Shown in pieces: positions 1 through 12,499 of a stretch of 64,000 nucleotides of DNA. The translations under genes and the position numbers were made by a program. The DNA lies in the NCBI GenBank assembly GCA_037951105.1, contig JBAMJV010001321.1, positions 62,001 to 126,000 of the forward strand. Reading direction: 5' to 3'. The DNA comes from Echinarachnius parma (taxonomy: Eukaryota > Echinodermata > Echinoidea > Clypeasteroida > Echinarachniidae). The notes beneath the pieces were generated by a model. That model was not told the origin of the DNA, did no database searches, and saw nothing but the letters and a program-made list of their open reading frames with translations. How positions within the stretch are numbered: position 1 is the first letter of the stretch; each line of letters starts with the position of its first letter.

Positions 1-600
1 CATAATTATACGCATTATTTTTTTTTCATCATTATGTATGTCATGTAATTTCCATCATTTTCAAATGCGTACCTTGAACGCGTAACAACGTGTATACATA
101 TACGCATTATGGTACTATTCTCTTTCTTTTATTGCGTTATCATTAGCTGATGATAGCTACGATGTTGGCAGACGTAGATTATAAGAGGCCAAGGTGCGCA
201 GAGGTTATAGGTACGCATTTCAAAATTAGTTTCGTAAGGAAGCAAAATCGGTAAGAACATTTCACAATCAAACAATGTTCGTAGTTCCGCGTATTTGATA
301 AGTCTAGCGCCAAGCGGGCGAAAACAAATAAGTAGTCACAAAATAAAGAGCGCTTATCAAAGCGCTCTCGTATACGCGTTTTCCGTTCGAGGTATATTAT
401 ACGATTTAAAAAATGATCGAAATCAATTCCGTAAGGAAGCGATTTAAATAAAAACATTTCACAAAACAATGATCGAATTAACGCCTTTTAAATAAATTTG
501 TCGTACGAAACTGTTCATAACGCGAAAAACGCGAATATAATGGAAATATACGCGTCATACGCGATGGCATAATATCTCAGAGAGAAAACTTTCCCCACCA
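1..600. repeat. Left arm of 600-bp inverted repeat
   Basis: This segment is the reverse complement of 6268-6867; position n pairs with position 6868-n, checked at both ends. An identical 96-codon open frame lies on the minus strand at 179-469 here and on the plus strand at 6399-6689, so the arms are nearly identical. The arm stops abruptly at 600/6268 and may continue left of the window. The sequence is the CpG-rich ACGCGT satellite family, so the open frame is a by-product of repeat identity and not a gene. Confidence 0.9.
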
Positions 601-652
601 TTTTCACTTTTCATTGTCACGACTTGTTTATTATTTTTAAATGCGTACCTCG

Positions 653-2850
653 AACATATTATGATACCCAAATAGACCTATTTATTAAGACGATGTATGT
701 TTACAGGCTGTTCATAGTTATATGTATTGCAATGATAGAGGCGAAATGATAAACGTATAGGGAGAGAGTAGAATGTATAGTTGAGTTCCGGTAAAAGGGG
801 ATATGGTCAAACTGAAACGCTGTTTATATCAAAACCTATACACCATTCCATTACAAACTAATAGATTTATAATTACATCATGCTAGAAAAGGATACATAA
901 TTACAAACAACTAAGCAAAAGGCCTGTAATATTCAGTCACAAAGAGCCGATAAACCGCAAGAGGGCGCACTAAAAAAAAAGGTTTTAACGCGTTAATAAA
1001 CTGAATAAGAAAAGTATTTAACTCGAAAATACGCGTTTAACGAGATTGTACGCTTGGAGAGGGAGGAGTATAATATGGGAGAGATCGCCTTGCTGCTAAG
1101 AGGTAAGCGTACCCGTATGATATGTCAGGGAGATGTGATGGCACTGCAACATATTATGATACCCAAATAGACCTATTTATTAAGACGATGTATGTTTACA
1201 GGCTGTTCATAGTTATATGTATTGCAATGATAGAGGCGAAATGATAAACGTATAGGGAGAGAGTAGAATGTATAGTTGAGTTCCGGTAAAAGGGGATATG
1301 GTCAAACTGAAACGCTGTTTATATCAAAACCTATACACCATTCCATTACAAACTAATAGATTTATAATTACATCATGCTAGAAAAGGATACATAATTACA
1401 AACAACTAAGCAAAAGGCTTGTAATATTCAGTCACAAAGAGCCGATAAACCGCAAGAGGGCGCACTAAAAAAAAGGTTTTAACGCGTTAATAAACTGAAT
1501 AAGAAAAGTATTTAACTCGAAAATACGCGTTTAACGAGATTGTACGCTTGGAGAGGGAGGAGTATAATATGGGAGAGATCGCCTTGCTGCTAAGAGGTAA
1601 GCGTACCCGTATGATATGTCAGGGAGATGTGATGGCACTGCAACATATTATGATACCCAAATAGACCTATTTATTAAGACGATGTATGTTTACAGGCTGT
1701 TCATAGTTATATGTATTGCAATGATAGAGGCGAAATGATAAACGTATAGGGAGAGAGTAGAATGTATAGTTGAGTTCCGGTAAAAGGGGATATGGTCAAA
1801 CTGAAACGCTGTTTATATCAAAACCTATACACCATTCCATTACAAACTAATAGATTTATAATTACATCATGCTAGAAAAGGATACATAATTACAAACAAC
1901 TAAGCAAAAGGCTTGTAATATTCAGTCACAAAGAGCCGATAAACCGCAAGAGGGCGCACTAAAAAAAAGGTTTTAACGCGTTAATAAACTGAATAAGAAA
2001 AGTATTTAACTCGAAAATACGCGTTTAACGAGATTGTACGCTTGGAGAGGGAGGAGTATAATATGGGAGAGATCGCCTTGCTGCTAAGAGGTAAGCGTAC
2101 CCGTATGATATGTCAGGGAGATGTGATGGCACTGCAACATATTATGATACCCAAATAGACCTATTTATTAAGACGATGTATGTTTACAGGCTGTTCATAG
2201 TTATATGTATTGCAATGATAGAGGCGAAATGATAAACGTATAGAGAGAGAGTAGAATGTATAGTTGAGTTCCGGTAAAAGGGGATATGGTCAAACTGAAA
2301 CGCTGTTTATATCAAAACCTATACACCATTCCATTACAAACTAATAGATTTGTAATTACATCATGCTAGAAAAGGATACATAATTACAAACAACTAAGCA
2401 AAAGGCCTGTAATATTCAGTCACAAAGAGCCGATAAACCGCAAGAGGGCGCACTAAAAAAAGGTTTTAACGCGTTAATAAACTGAATAAGTAAAGTGTTT
2501 AACTCGAAAATACGCGTTTAACGAGATTGTACGCTTGGAGAGGGAGGAGTATAATATGGGAGAGATCGCCTTGCTGCTAAGAGGTAAGCGTACCCGTATG
2601 ATATGTCAGGGAGATGTGATGGCACTGCAACATATTATGATACCCAAATAGACCCATTTATTAAGACGATGTATGTTTACAGGCTGTTCATAGTTATATG
2701 TATTGCAATGATAGAGGCGAAATGATAAACGTATAGGGAGAGAGTAGAATGTATAGTTGAGTTCCGGTAAAAGGGGATATGGTCAAACTGAAACGCTGTT
2801 TATATCAAAACCTATACACCATTCTAATACATTACAAACTATAGACTTAT
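653..2850. repeat. Tandem array, ~494-bp unit, 4 full copies plus a partial fifth
   Basis: Units start at 653, 1148, 1642, 2136 and 2629 (periods 495, 494, 494, 493). Copies differ by a few substitutions and by one A-run that measures 9, 8, 8 and 7 A in order, which accounts for the changing period. Each unit joins an ACGCGT-rich segment to a part related to the 5' half of the TTAA-type MITE at 39440-39994 (shared landmarks: GTTGAGTTCYGGTAA and AAGAGCCG). A diverged inverted copy lies at 8736-9470. No coding capacity. Confidence 0.95.
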
Positions 2851-5140
2851 TAAAAAAGCGTAATTAACATCATTTTTATTGTTAATTGTTCTTTAAATTG
2901 TTCTTTAAAAAGCATGAATACGGTCATTGTTTTGTTGTGAAAATTCTTACCGATTTTGCTTCCTTATACGGAACTAATTTCGATCATTTTTAAATGCGTA
3001 CCTCTAACGGATAAAAACGCGTATAATATACAATCATTGTTTTGTTAAATGTTTTTATTTATTTCGCTTCCTTACGGAATTAATTTCGATTTTTTTTTAA
3101 ATGCGTACCTCGAACGGGATAAATCGCGTATACGGGAGCGCTTCGATAAGCGCTTTTCATTATGACGAGTTATTTGTTTTCGCCCGCTAGACTTATTAAC
3201 AAAGCGTAATTAACATCATTATTTCATCATTATTGGTCTTTACCGATTTTGCTTCCGTACGGAATTAAGATGGATCATTTTTTAATTTGTACCTCGGACG
3301 GGAAAACGCGTAAACGGGAGCGCTTTGATACGCGCTTTCATTATGACTTCTTTTGGTATTTGTTTCTCGCCCGCTAGACTTATTAAAAAAGCGTAATTAC
3401 GATCATTGCTTTCTTGTGAAAATCTTTACCGATTTTGCTTTCTTACGGAACTAATTTCGATCATTTTTGAATGCGTATCTCTAACGGGAAAAACGCGTAT
3501 ATAGACGCGTTTTCCCCCAGTTAGAGATACGCATTTTAAACATGATTTTAAAAAAACGGGAGCGCATTATTATACGCATTTCATTGTGACGACTTACTTG
3601 TTTTTCTCCCGCTAGACTTATTAAAAAGCGTAAATACGGTCATTGTTTTTATGAAAATTCTTACCGATTTTGCTTCCTTATACGGAACTAATTTCGATCG
3701 TTTTTAAATGCGAACCTCTAACTGGAAAAAACGCGTATATACGCGTTTTCCCCGTCAGAGGTAGGCATTTAAACATGATTAAAAAACGGGAGCGCATATA
3801 GATAGGCGCTTTTTCATTGTGACGACTTATTTGTTTTTCGTCCGCTAGACTTATTAAAAAGCGTGAAGTGAATACAATCATTGTTTTGTTAAATGTTTTT
3901 GTTTTTATTTATTTCGCTTTCTTACGGAATTAATGTCGATCATTTTTAAATGCGTACCTCGAACGGGGTAAAACGCGTATGACGGGAGAGCCTTTCATTA
4001 TGACTACCTATTTGTTTTTCGCCCGCAAGACTTCTTATACATGTAAAAGCGTAATTACGAATTACGCTAGCGGGCGAAATACAAATAATTTAAGTAGTCA
4101 TAATGAAAAGCGCTTCTCGAAGTATACGCGTTTCATCGCGTTTGAGGTACGCCTTATGATCGAACTCAATTCCGTTACGGAAGCGAAATCGGTAAAGAAC
4201 AATATTAACAATAAAATAATGATCGTTATTACGCTTTTTTAATATATAGCTGGCCACAACAAATGACTCGTCATAATAAAAAGCGCTTCCCGAAGCGCTC
4301 CCGTATAGTGTTTTATCCCGTTCGAGGTATACGCATTTAAAAAATGATCGAAATTTATTCCGTAAAGCCGACCGCACACTACAATCCGACCCGACCCGAT
4401 GAACGATTATTGTATCTGAACAATAATACATGCATGTAATACGCGCGCATGGCTTTAGTTCAGATACTGGGTTATTCATCGGATCGGACTCAGATCGTGA
4501 AGTGTGCGGCGGGCTTAAAACGAAATGAATAAAACATTGAACAAAACAATGATCGTATTTACGCTTAATTAATAAGTCTAGCGGACAAAAAAAACAATTA
4601 AGTCGTCACAATGAAAAGCGTTGTAATTACGCGCTCCCGTTTTTCGCTCCTCTAACGGGAAAAAGACGTGTAATTACGCGTTTTTCCCGCTAGGGGTACG
4701 CATTTTAAAATGATCGAAATTGATTCCGTAAGGTATACAGCGAAATAAATAAAATATTTAATAATTAAACAATGGTCGTAATTACGTTTTTGTAAGAAGA
4801 CTAGCGGGCGAAAAACAAATAAGTAGTCAATGAAAAGCGCCTCACGAAGTATATGCGTCTTCCCGTTCGAGGTATACGCCTTCAAAAATGATCGAACTCA
4901 TTTCCGTTACGGAAGCGAAATCGGTAAAGAACAATTAACAATACGATAATGATCGTTATTACGTTTTTTAATAAGTCTACATGTATATAGCGGGCGATAA
5001 CAAAATAATTACTAATTTGTTTTTCGTCATGTAAAGTGTCAGATATTGCCCAAGTTGACATTTGAGACTTCAATCTTGTAGCAAAATCATTTGAAAAATA
5101 TGTCCGAATGTGTAAAAGTTTCATTGAAATAGAACGCTGC
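2851..5140. repeat. ACGCGT-family satellite, mixed orientation
   Basis: Degenerate ~200-bp monomers recur here with fixed landmarks: CGCCCGCTAGACTTATTAA, ACCGATTTTGCTTCCTTA, AAATGCGTACCTCGAACGG, CGCGTATA and AGCGCTT palindromes. Monomers read forward from about 2860 to 4040 and reverse from about 4050 to 5000, so the array flips within the block. A PIF-type MITE interrupts it at 4366-4515. Short open frames here are chance frames. Confidence 0.85.
4366..4515. mobile_element. 150-bp MITE, PIF/Harbinger-like
   Basis: Terminal inverted repeats run inward from AGCCGACCGCACACT at the left, matching the reverse complement AGCCCGCCGCACACT at the right, and continue imperfectly for about 50 bp. TAA flanks both ends (4363-4365 and 4516-4518), which fits the 3-bp TWA target duplication of PIF/Harbinger. 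It interrupts the satellite and has no coding capacity. Confidence 0.7.
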
Positions 5141-5800
5141 TTTCCTGGTTAAAAAACGGAAATATGCGTCAGCTTTTACAGCGGGCATTTATGAGGTTTA
5201 CTTTTGGATACAAGTAAATAACAGGTAACACGTATAACGTTGTTTAAAATAATGTAACAGAAATCTTTATTGTAACATCTTTTGTAATTGACCGACAACA
5301 TCGCTCAGATTGCACAGTTTTAATTAAAACAATGCAAAAGCTCCTTAACCCTAATCCCACTGGGTTATTTTCGTCACTTGAGTCCACGGGGGGGGGGGGG
5401 GGGGGGGGGGGGCCTTTTAGGCCCCCCCCCCCTCAAATCTCGGCAATGAATGGACCGATCGACTCGAAATTTGGCACACACGTAAAACAAGTAGTGTAGA
5501 ATAAGAATTTGAAAATAAAAAAAAATTGGACCATTATTTTTTTTTTATAATTAATTAAAATTTTGAATATGCAAATTTTTGACGATTTTGGGAAAAATTG
5601 GGATTTTCATCTAAAATCAAAAGAAATGACAGGATTTCTTCAGGTTTTCTGTAAAAATACTTTCAAATGATGTCATTCATCATATCCATGTTTTTTATGG
5701 TGATAAAATATATCACTAATTTGCATAAATATGCAAATTAGTATTCCTGTATTTATCCAAATTGTTTTCATTCTTATGTATTTTATTGTTTTATTGTTGT
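5141..5800. other. AT-rich spacer with G/C homopolymer hairpin; no gene seen
   Basis: A run of 25 G (5388-5412), an 11-base loop region and a run of about 11 C (5422-5432) can form a hairpin. The rest (5433-5790) is AT-rich with poly-A/T tracts and no long open frame; it resembles a decayed non-coding interspersed repeat that I cannot name. Homopolymers of this length are prone to length errors in assembly. Confidence 0.6.
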
Positions 5801-5804
5801 TGTT

Positions 5805-6262
5805 GACTGGAGGTCGACTGTCCGTCTGGGCTGTCCTGACTTCTTGGGGCAGATCACCATCTTGTGGCACCATGTGACAGGCGTGCCGACGGGGACGGGC
5901 TCATTGACGCCGAGGCGGACATCACGGTCGAGGCCTGCCTTGACATCGTCCTGCCAGTGGACAGGCAATGGGCCGAGCAGTAGGGTCTACCATGAGTCGC
6001 AGGGGGGGGCCATCCATCATAGGGAGCAGTTGGTGCTCGCACACATTGAAAGTGCTTGAGTTGTAATGTTTCAGCAGCCATGCCTCCAGCTTCTCCAGGT
6101 TCTCCTCGGTGGCTGGAAATGGGGGAGGGGGGGGGGCCGTGGGAGGGGGCGGTGGCCCCTGGCGTCTGGGGCACTGGCATGCGGGTGTGATGCAGGCTGC
6201 CGGCGTTGGGTCGAGGAGGTGACAGAGGACGCGACGCTGGAGCTGCCAGGCCCGGCTGTCTC
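5805..6262 (-). pseudogene. Ty3/gypsy-type pol fragment (start of reverse transcriptase)
   Basis: Read on the minus strand, consecutive frames give the region leading into reverse transcriptase of a Ty3/gypsy element: STFNVCEHQLLP, then VHWQDDVKAGLDRDV, then EPVPVGTPVTWCHKMV and CPKKSGQPRRTVDLQ. The last two match the conserved stretch of gypsy RT where Met-Val/Ile-x-x-x-Lys-Lys and Arg-Arg-x-Val-Asp precede the fingers/palm boundary. At least two frameshifts, near 5965 and in the C-rich tract near 6125, plus truncation after the DLQ motif mean it is inactive. No LTR, protease or integrase is visible. It is GC-rich compared with its AT-rich neighbours and ends exactly where the right inverted-repeat arm begins. 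Confidence 0.8.
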
Positions 6263-6267
6263 ACCGA

Positions 6268-6867
6268 TGGTGGGGAAAGTTTTCTCTCTGAGATATTATG
6301 CCATCGCGTATGACGCGTATATTTCCATTATATTCGCGTTTTTCGCGTTATGAACAGTTTCGTACGACAAATTTATTTAAAAGGCGTTAATTCGATCATT
6401 GTTTTGTGAAATGTTTTTATTTAAATCGCTTCCTTACGGAATTGATTTCGATCATTTTTTAAATCGTATAATATACCTCGAACGGAAAACGCGTATACGA
6501 GAGCGCTTTGATAAGCGCTCTTTATTTTGTGACTACTTATTTGTTTTCGCCCGCTTGGCGCTAGACTTATCAAATACGCGGAACTACGAACATTGTTTGA
6601 TTGTGAAATGTTCTTACCGATTTTGCTTCCTTACGAAACTAATTTTGAAATGCGTACCTATAACCTCTGCGCACCTTGGCCTCTTATAATCTACGTCTGC
6701 CAACATCGTAGCTATCATCAGCTAATGATAACGCAATAAAAGAAAGAGAATAGTACCATAATGCGTATATGTATACACGTTGTTACGCGTTCAAGGTACG
6801 CATTTGAAAATGATGGAAATTACATGACATACATAATAATGAAAAAAAAATAATGCGTATAATTATG
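6268..6867. repeat. Right arm of 600-bp inverted repeat
   Basis: Reverse complement of 1-600. The spacer between arms (601-6267) holds the 494-bp array, satellite and the gypsy fragment. The arm is also the first unit of a ~704-bp direct repeat (next entry). Confidence 0.9.
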
Positions 6868-7767
6868 TATACGCGTTTTTACGCGTTCGAGGTACGCATT
6901 TAAAAATAATAAACAAGTCGTGACAATGAAATGCGCCTATGTTTCAATGCGCTTCCATAGCAACAAGTCGAACTCTCCCATAGTTTTCTCTCTGAGATAT
7001 TATGCCATCGCGTATGACGCGTATATTTCCATTATATTCGCGTTATTCGCGTTATGAACAGTTTCGTACGCCAAATTTATTTAAAAGGCGATAATTCGAT
7101 CATTGTTTTGTGAAATGTTTTTTATTTAATTCGCTTCCTTACGGAATTGATTTCGATCATTTTTTAAATCGTATAATATACCTCGAACGGAAAACGCGTA
7201 TACGAGAGCGCTTTGATAAGCGCTCTTTATTTTGTGACTACTTATTTGTTTTCGCCCGCTAGGCGCTAGACTTATCAAATACGCGGAACTACGAACATTG
7301 TTTGATTGTGAAATATTCTTACCAATTTTGCTTCCTTACGGAACTAATTTTGAAATGCGTACCTATAACCTCTGCGCACATTGGCCTCTTATAATCTATA
7401 CGTCTGCGAACATAGTAGCTATCATCAGCTAATGACAACGCAATAAAAGAAAGAGAATAATGCGTATATGTATACACGTTTTTACGCGTTCAAGGTACGC
7501 ATTAAAAATGATGGAAATTACATGACATACATAATAATTAACAAAAAAATAATGCGTATAATTATGTACATGTATACGCGTTTTTACGCGTTCGAGGTAC
7601 GCATTTAAAAATAATAAACAAGTCGTGACAATGAAATGCGCCTATGTATCAATGCGCTTCCATAGCAACAAGTCGAACTCTCCCATAGTTTTTTCTCTGA
7701 GACATGCCATCGCGTATGACGCGTATATTTCCATTATATTCGCGTTATTCGCGTTATGAACAGTTTG
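6278..7767. repeat. ~704-bp direct tandem repeat, 2 copies plus a stub
   Basis: The landmark AGTTTTCTCTCTGAG occurs at 6278 and 6982, and a variant at 7687, giving periods of 704 and 705. Copies 1 and 2 are near-identical; the third stops after about 80 bp. The content is ACGCGT-family satellite. Confidence 0.9.
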
Positions 7768-8735
7768 TTAACATACATCTTCTTATAACCTTATCTTGAC
7801 TATACATGTTTATCACATGACTTAGTAAATATAGTACAGGCAGATGGGGTGTTATAATCAGTATAATAAATTATACCATGGCACTATTAAGCGCGAAACA
7901 TTATATTTCGAGCGTGAACGCGCTAATCACGGCGAGTTACGCGCGTAATGACGTTTCAATACCTTACTTCAACAAGTACGCCGATCGACTGTTCGGCACA
8001 TGAATTCTGCAGCATGTGTGTGATGATTGTAGCTTCTGTACATATTATGTTTATGAGTGAGTTGCAAACGATTTTGTCAGTCATACGATAAACCGTTATT
8101 ACATTTGTTGTCGGGTACAGGACGGAATATTCCCACTCTCGGGATTTCAAATGCTATTTCGTGAAGAAGATACTTATTTATTAAACTCTTCCCTCGATAG
8201 CATTTAAAATCCCTCGGGGTGTTATATTCCGTGCCTATACCCCCAACGCCATGTCATAACAGTATAAAATACTATACATAAAGACCACATGTTGCAGTGT
8301 CACCACACCACCCTGACCTATATAATCTCTTATTGGTATCTAGAGTGGGTTGGGTACTCTATCATCAGCTAATGACAACGCAATAAAAGAAAGATAATAG
8401 TACCATGCCACAACTCTATATTCCCCCCAATCTTTGAGAGTGTGGGCTAAGGCTAAAACAATAATTATTAAAAAGAAACACAGGCAAGAACATGAACGGT
8501 GAGCAGAGGCTCACGAAAAGAGCACACGAGAACATTACTCGGGCTAAATTTCGTCATGTAGCCTGACAGATGGTCGTAACCGGTGTAAGGAGCGACGATG
8601 GGCAGCAATGGAGCAATTGAGAAGTGGTGGATTCTGGGCCGGGCGTTCGTACAGACCACCGAGTGGAGGTCAGTGGTACAGACCGGGATTAACAGTTAAT
8701 CATTTTTCCTCTATCATTCAGTGCAATACATATAA
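7768..8735. other. No gene seen; satellite fragments
   Basis: AT-rich sequence without a convincing open frame. A short copy of the satellite landmark ATCATCAGCTAATGACAACG recurs at about 8360, showing that the satellite neighbourhood extends this far. Confidence 0.6.
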
Positions 8736-9470
8736 CTATGAACAGCCTGTAAACATACATGTACATAATCTTATTAAATAAATCTATTTGGGTATCATAC
8801 ATGTATGTTGCAGTGTCGTCACATTTCCATGACATGTACGGGTACGCTTACCTGTTAACAGCAAGGCCATCTCTCCATATTATATACTCCTACCCGGCTC
8901 TCCGAGCGTACAATCTCGTTAAACGCGTATTTTCGAGTTAAATACTTAACTTATTCAGTTTATTAACGCGTTAAAACAGAGCGCCATCTTTATCATTAAC
9001 ACTTCTGTTTGAATGTTTACAGGCTCTTTACTCAGTCGTTTGTGAATTTAAATTCCTTTTAAGGATAAGTATAGTTTCACTGTTCATTTGTATTTAAGTG
9101 GTGCAGGCTTTGGTTACCATAATTCATTTTTACAAAAAGTTTACTCTCTTTACCAAAAACTCGACTATACCTTTAAATACCCATTTTGTTACTTTTTGAA
9201 GAAGAGGAAGCATTTTTGTTAAAGGCTGGTTCAAAATTACATTAATAAGTTTTTTAAACATAATCCACATGTACTGCAAATGATTATGATTATGGATATT
9301 TCAGTTGTTTCTGATAAAAGTTTGATAAAATGAAGTTTATTCGGTCATTAAAATATTGTGTTATTAACAAAATTTTCACTTAGTTTTTCATTATCGAACA
9401 ATAAATCATTGCAACAAAACTCACCTATCACTTAAGTACGGTGTCATATTTTAGTGACGTAGATAGGAAA
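8736..9470 (-). repeat. Diverged inverted copy of the 494-bp unit plus its parent MITE
   Basis: 8736-8991 is the reverse complement of the ACGCGT half of the 494-bp unit; 8991-9200 matches its MITE-derived half; 9200-9470 continues into sequence homologous to the right half of the MITE at 39440-39994 (landmarks GAGGAAGCATTTTTGTTAA and TGGATATTTCAG). It therefore looks like an unamplified relative of the unit that gave rise to the array. Confidence 0.75.
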
Positions 9471-9597
9471 CTTTTTTAGCCCAAACTTGTTTTTAGAATT
9501 AAGGACTTGGGCCGTTTTTACATTAATTTTTAAAGCACATATATTGCGTTGGTACATGAAAGAGTAAACATATGATTAAACATAGACTCGCATTATG

Positions 9598-9800
9598 GAT
9601 GTGTGAGTGTGTATGTGTGTGTGTTCGTGTGTGTATGCGAACAGAATATGAATCAACTTACAAAACAAGTATGCATGTTTAACACATTTTCTAGATTCCT
9701 TTGCATCTGAAAGTCACACAGACACACACACGCACACACGCACACACAGACACACACTCACACACACAAAGACAGGCGCGCACACATACACACACTTTTT
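9598..9800. repeat. GT/CA microsatellites in opposite orientation
   Basis: A degenerate GT-rich run (about 9600-9640) and a CA-rich run (about 9715-9800) flank an 80-bp spacer. Open frames read through them are low-complexity artefacts. Confidence 0.9.
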
Positions 9801-9844
9801 TGTGGAGCGCCTATTTTCCAACAATGCTCGATTTAGGTAAAATA

Positions 9845-10391
9845 CAGGGTGGCCCAAAAAAGAACGGAACGGGGCACTTCCCAAAACATGATACCATAAT
9901 GTTTATGTTCATCAGATAGGGTGTCCTTTCCAATGAAAAACAATACCAAGAACAATAATTTTGGTCAGGTAGTTTTTGTTAAAGGACGCCGTGAGTGAGA
10001 CCATGTCAGGTGTCGATTTCGACATAGTCAATGCCAGTTTAACTGCACGCCTTGCCCGTAATACCATTCAGCGAGCAGGCCCATTCTCTCGGCACACGGC
10101 TGAGTGCACACTAACAATAGTGCGCGATGCTCAACGATATGAGAGGCGGTTCGTGCAATTCATCACGCGGTGGCTTAATAACAAATGTCAAAAAAAAGTA
10201 ACCTGACATGGTGTCACTCACAGGGTCCTAAAACAAAAACTACATGACCAAATTGACTGTTCTTGGTATCGTTGTTCATTTGAAAAGACACTCTATCCGA
10301 TGGACATAAAACGTGTGTTATTTTATTTGGGAGGTGCCCCGTTCCGTTTTTTTTTTTTTTTGGGGGGGGGGGGGGGTGGGGGGCCACCCTG
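9845..10391. mobile_element. 547-bp MITE, Tc1/mariner-type, long TIRs
   Basis: Ends are CAGGGTGGCCCA and its complement, flanked by TA on both sides (9843-9844, 10392-10393). The inverted arms extend about 165 bp (9845-10011 and 10199-10391), including GTGAGTGAGACCATGTCAGG facing its complement. A G-run next to the right end disturbs that TIR. The interior has no recognisable transposase. The same family occurs at 13379-13615. Confidence 0.85.
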
Positions 10392-10396
10392 TATAG

Positions 10397-10760
10397 GTCA
10401 AATGGGTCATCGGCTGCCGAGCGGTCGCCGCCCGGTGACCGACTGATCTCCCAGCGGTGACCGGACGGCGACCGCTCGTCAGCCGATGGCTTATTTGACA
10501 TATTTTTTTTATTTAAATCGCCCGACGGTGACCGCTCGATTAGGTCGGTGCCCGGGCGGCGACCGCTCGGCCACCGAGAGTATTATGGGCGGCGAGTGAA
10601 AAGTGAGCAGGCGCCGCCCAAATTTTAACTCCGCGCTAAAACTTCAGCGGCGACCGAGCGATGCCTAAAAACCAGCGGTGCCTGGGTGGCAGCCGCTGGG
10701 TGACCGAGCGATTTTGGCTAAAAAACTCGCCGCCCGGCCGCCGAGCAGGCTACTTTTAGG
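10397..10760. repeat. GC-rich motif cluster with 103-bp palindrome
   Basis: 10397-10499 is an imperfect palindrome with ~45-bp arms starting GTCAAATGGGTCATCGGCTG. From it to 10760, variants of CGGYGACCGCTCG or its complement recur roughly ten times, for example near 10424, 10460, 10520, 10550, 10648, 10700 and 10730. This makes a GC-rich island in AT-rich surroundings. No open frame or known element matches. Confidence 0.75.
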
Positions 10761-11487
10761 GGTTGTGACCATAGCATTAGGAAAACGATGTGTTAACGTA
10801 AGAGGTAACCATTAATCCATGGTTTAGTGAGCACACGTTACAGAAGAAATAGTCATATTTCAAAAGCGCAAAAAACTATCATCATTACAAATTATGAATA
10901 GTTGGAAATTTTTAAAAAATACACTGTTTTACAATTGCAACTAATGCATTATAAAACATGTGCCATCACAAAATCAAAATGAATGAAATATCAATAAGCC
11001 ATGATCAATGTATTCCGCCACATACGGATTCACAACAATGTACAGGCACGTATAATACCTTGTGGCTTCTGAATTGGGCCATTTTGTCAATTTGTGCTCA
11101 TTATACCAGAAAGTAATGAAAATCTCTGATTTTCGCACATTTAACCTAACAACTGTGCCAATATTGTGCCAAGATGACGTATTGAAACAATAATCGGTTA
11201 TGAAATTATGGGCCGGGAAGTTACCGTTTGTGTTCGGTTAATAAACATATACACATTTTACGTGAGGGGTAGTTTTTTTGTGTGTACTTTATTCGATCGA
11301 AATCTGATCATAAAACGTAAATATGCATAAACCCAACCATTTGTAATACATCGAGCTCAAAAAGAAACTTATCAATTCTTTATAGCGGCACATATGAAAG
11401 TCCAATGCAAAACAGATACTCATTATTTGGACAGAGAATAGATCCTTATTAGCAATTTCATCTAAAACAATTATGTTTGCTTTAATA
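10761..11487. other. No feature seen
   Basis: AT-rich sequence with no convincing open frame, repeat or RNA gene. Confidence 0.6.
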
Positions 11488-11854
11488 CAGTGTTTCTCAA
11501 CCAGCGGTGCGCGGCCCACTGGTGGGCTGCGGACCTCTTTCAGGTGGGCCGCGAAAATGGGCCGCGAAAAAACCCCAAAATGAGACGTCTCTCATTCTAA
11601 TTGACCATAGCTCAAATTTTCATATTATGTTACATGTTACCACGATTTGACCTTATTTCCCACAAGCAAACACAAGTGACCCATTAAAGATATGTAAACA
11701 ATTTTTTGGCATTGCAACTGACATTATACCACACAGTTTTCTATTATCTGGTTTATTGTAATTTGTTTCCTAATATGTTTTTGTAAGATGCGCCTCGATG
11801 AAATTCGAAAGAGCTAAAGTGGGCATAGGGTTAAAAAAAGGTTGAGAAACACTG
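11488..11854. mobile_element. 367-bp hAT-type MITE
   Basis: Perfect 15-bp terminal inverted repeats CAGTGTTTCTCAACC / GGTTGAGAAACACTG, the hallmark of a widespread hAT group. An 8-bp target duplication is not recognisable in the flanks, so the insertion is probably old. No transposase. Confidence 0.8.
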
Positions 11855-12499
11855 TCAACAAAGAATAAAATAAGGTAACATCTTAAGTGGTCATTTTATT
11901 ATTAAATGACATTTCCTTTCATATAAGACAATAGCCTCGCTTTTAAATTTTGGCGTGCAAAAGTGGATCTCTCCCTACAGACAATTATACAGTATATACA
12001 TGTAAAGATGTAATTTACTGAACAGCTGATATTGCTCAGCTATGGTCGATGCAGGAGGTCAGTGGTTGACCTCCTGCTGGGTTATGTTGTGTGTGCCACA
12101 TTCCAGTGGTCTGGGCGAATATAGACCACAATGTGTTGCATCACAGCTACCATCGTGCTTGCTCTGATTACAGGTTGTTCTAAAATATACCTAATAGCTA
12201 GTACTGTTTCTGTGATTTAGTTCAATACTTTAAAAATACAGTGACTTTAAAAATAAATCATATAAAAAATATTAAGATACTGCAGTTTATATACCAACGT
12301 ATCATTTTTACCATGATAATTATATCCATATTCAACTATTCTCTATAGTTAAAAAAAATGATTAGGTTTAATCTTGATATAAAACAACATAAATGCTGCA
12401 CATATTATTGATTGATCAATTAAATTAGAAATATAAAAATACAACTAATAGCAAAATAACATTCATTACACTTTAGACTAGGTTATTGAATAAATATAA
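11855..12499. other. No gene seen; small hairpin and one repeat copy
   Basis: A hairpin AGGAGGTCAGTGGTTGACCTCCT sits near 12053 (stem of about 9 bp). 12295-12336 is the first copy of a 42-bp direct repeat (see 13133-13174). Otherwise AT-rich and non-coding. Confidence 0.55.

Noticed and set aside
179..469. 96-codon open frame, repeated at 6399-6689, as a gene pair
   Set aside because: It lies wholly in the inverted satellite repeat; identity comes from the DNA repeat, and there is no protein-like pattern.
9701..9919. His/Thr-rich open frame
   Set aside because: Translation of a CA microsatellite running into a MITE end.
9976..10206. 76-codon frame inside the MITE as a transposase remnant
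   Set aside because: No mariner or other transposase motif; the MITE interior is mostly its own inverted arms.
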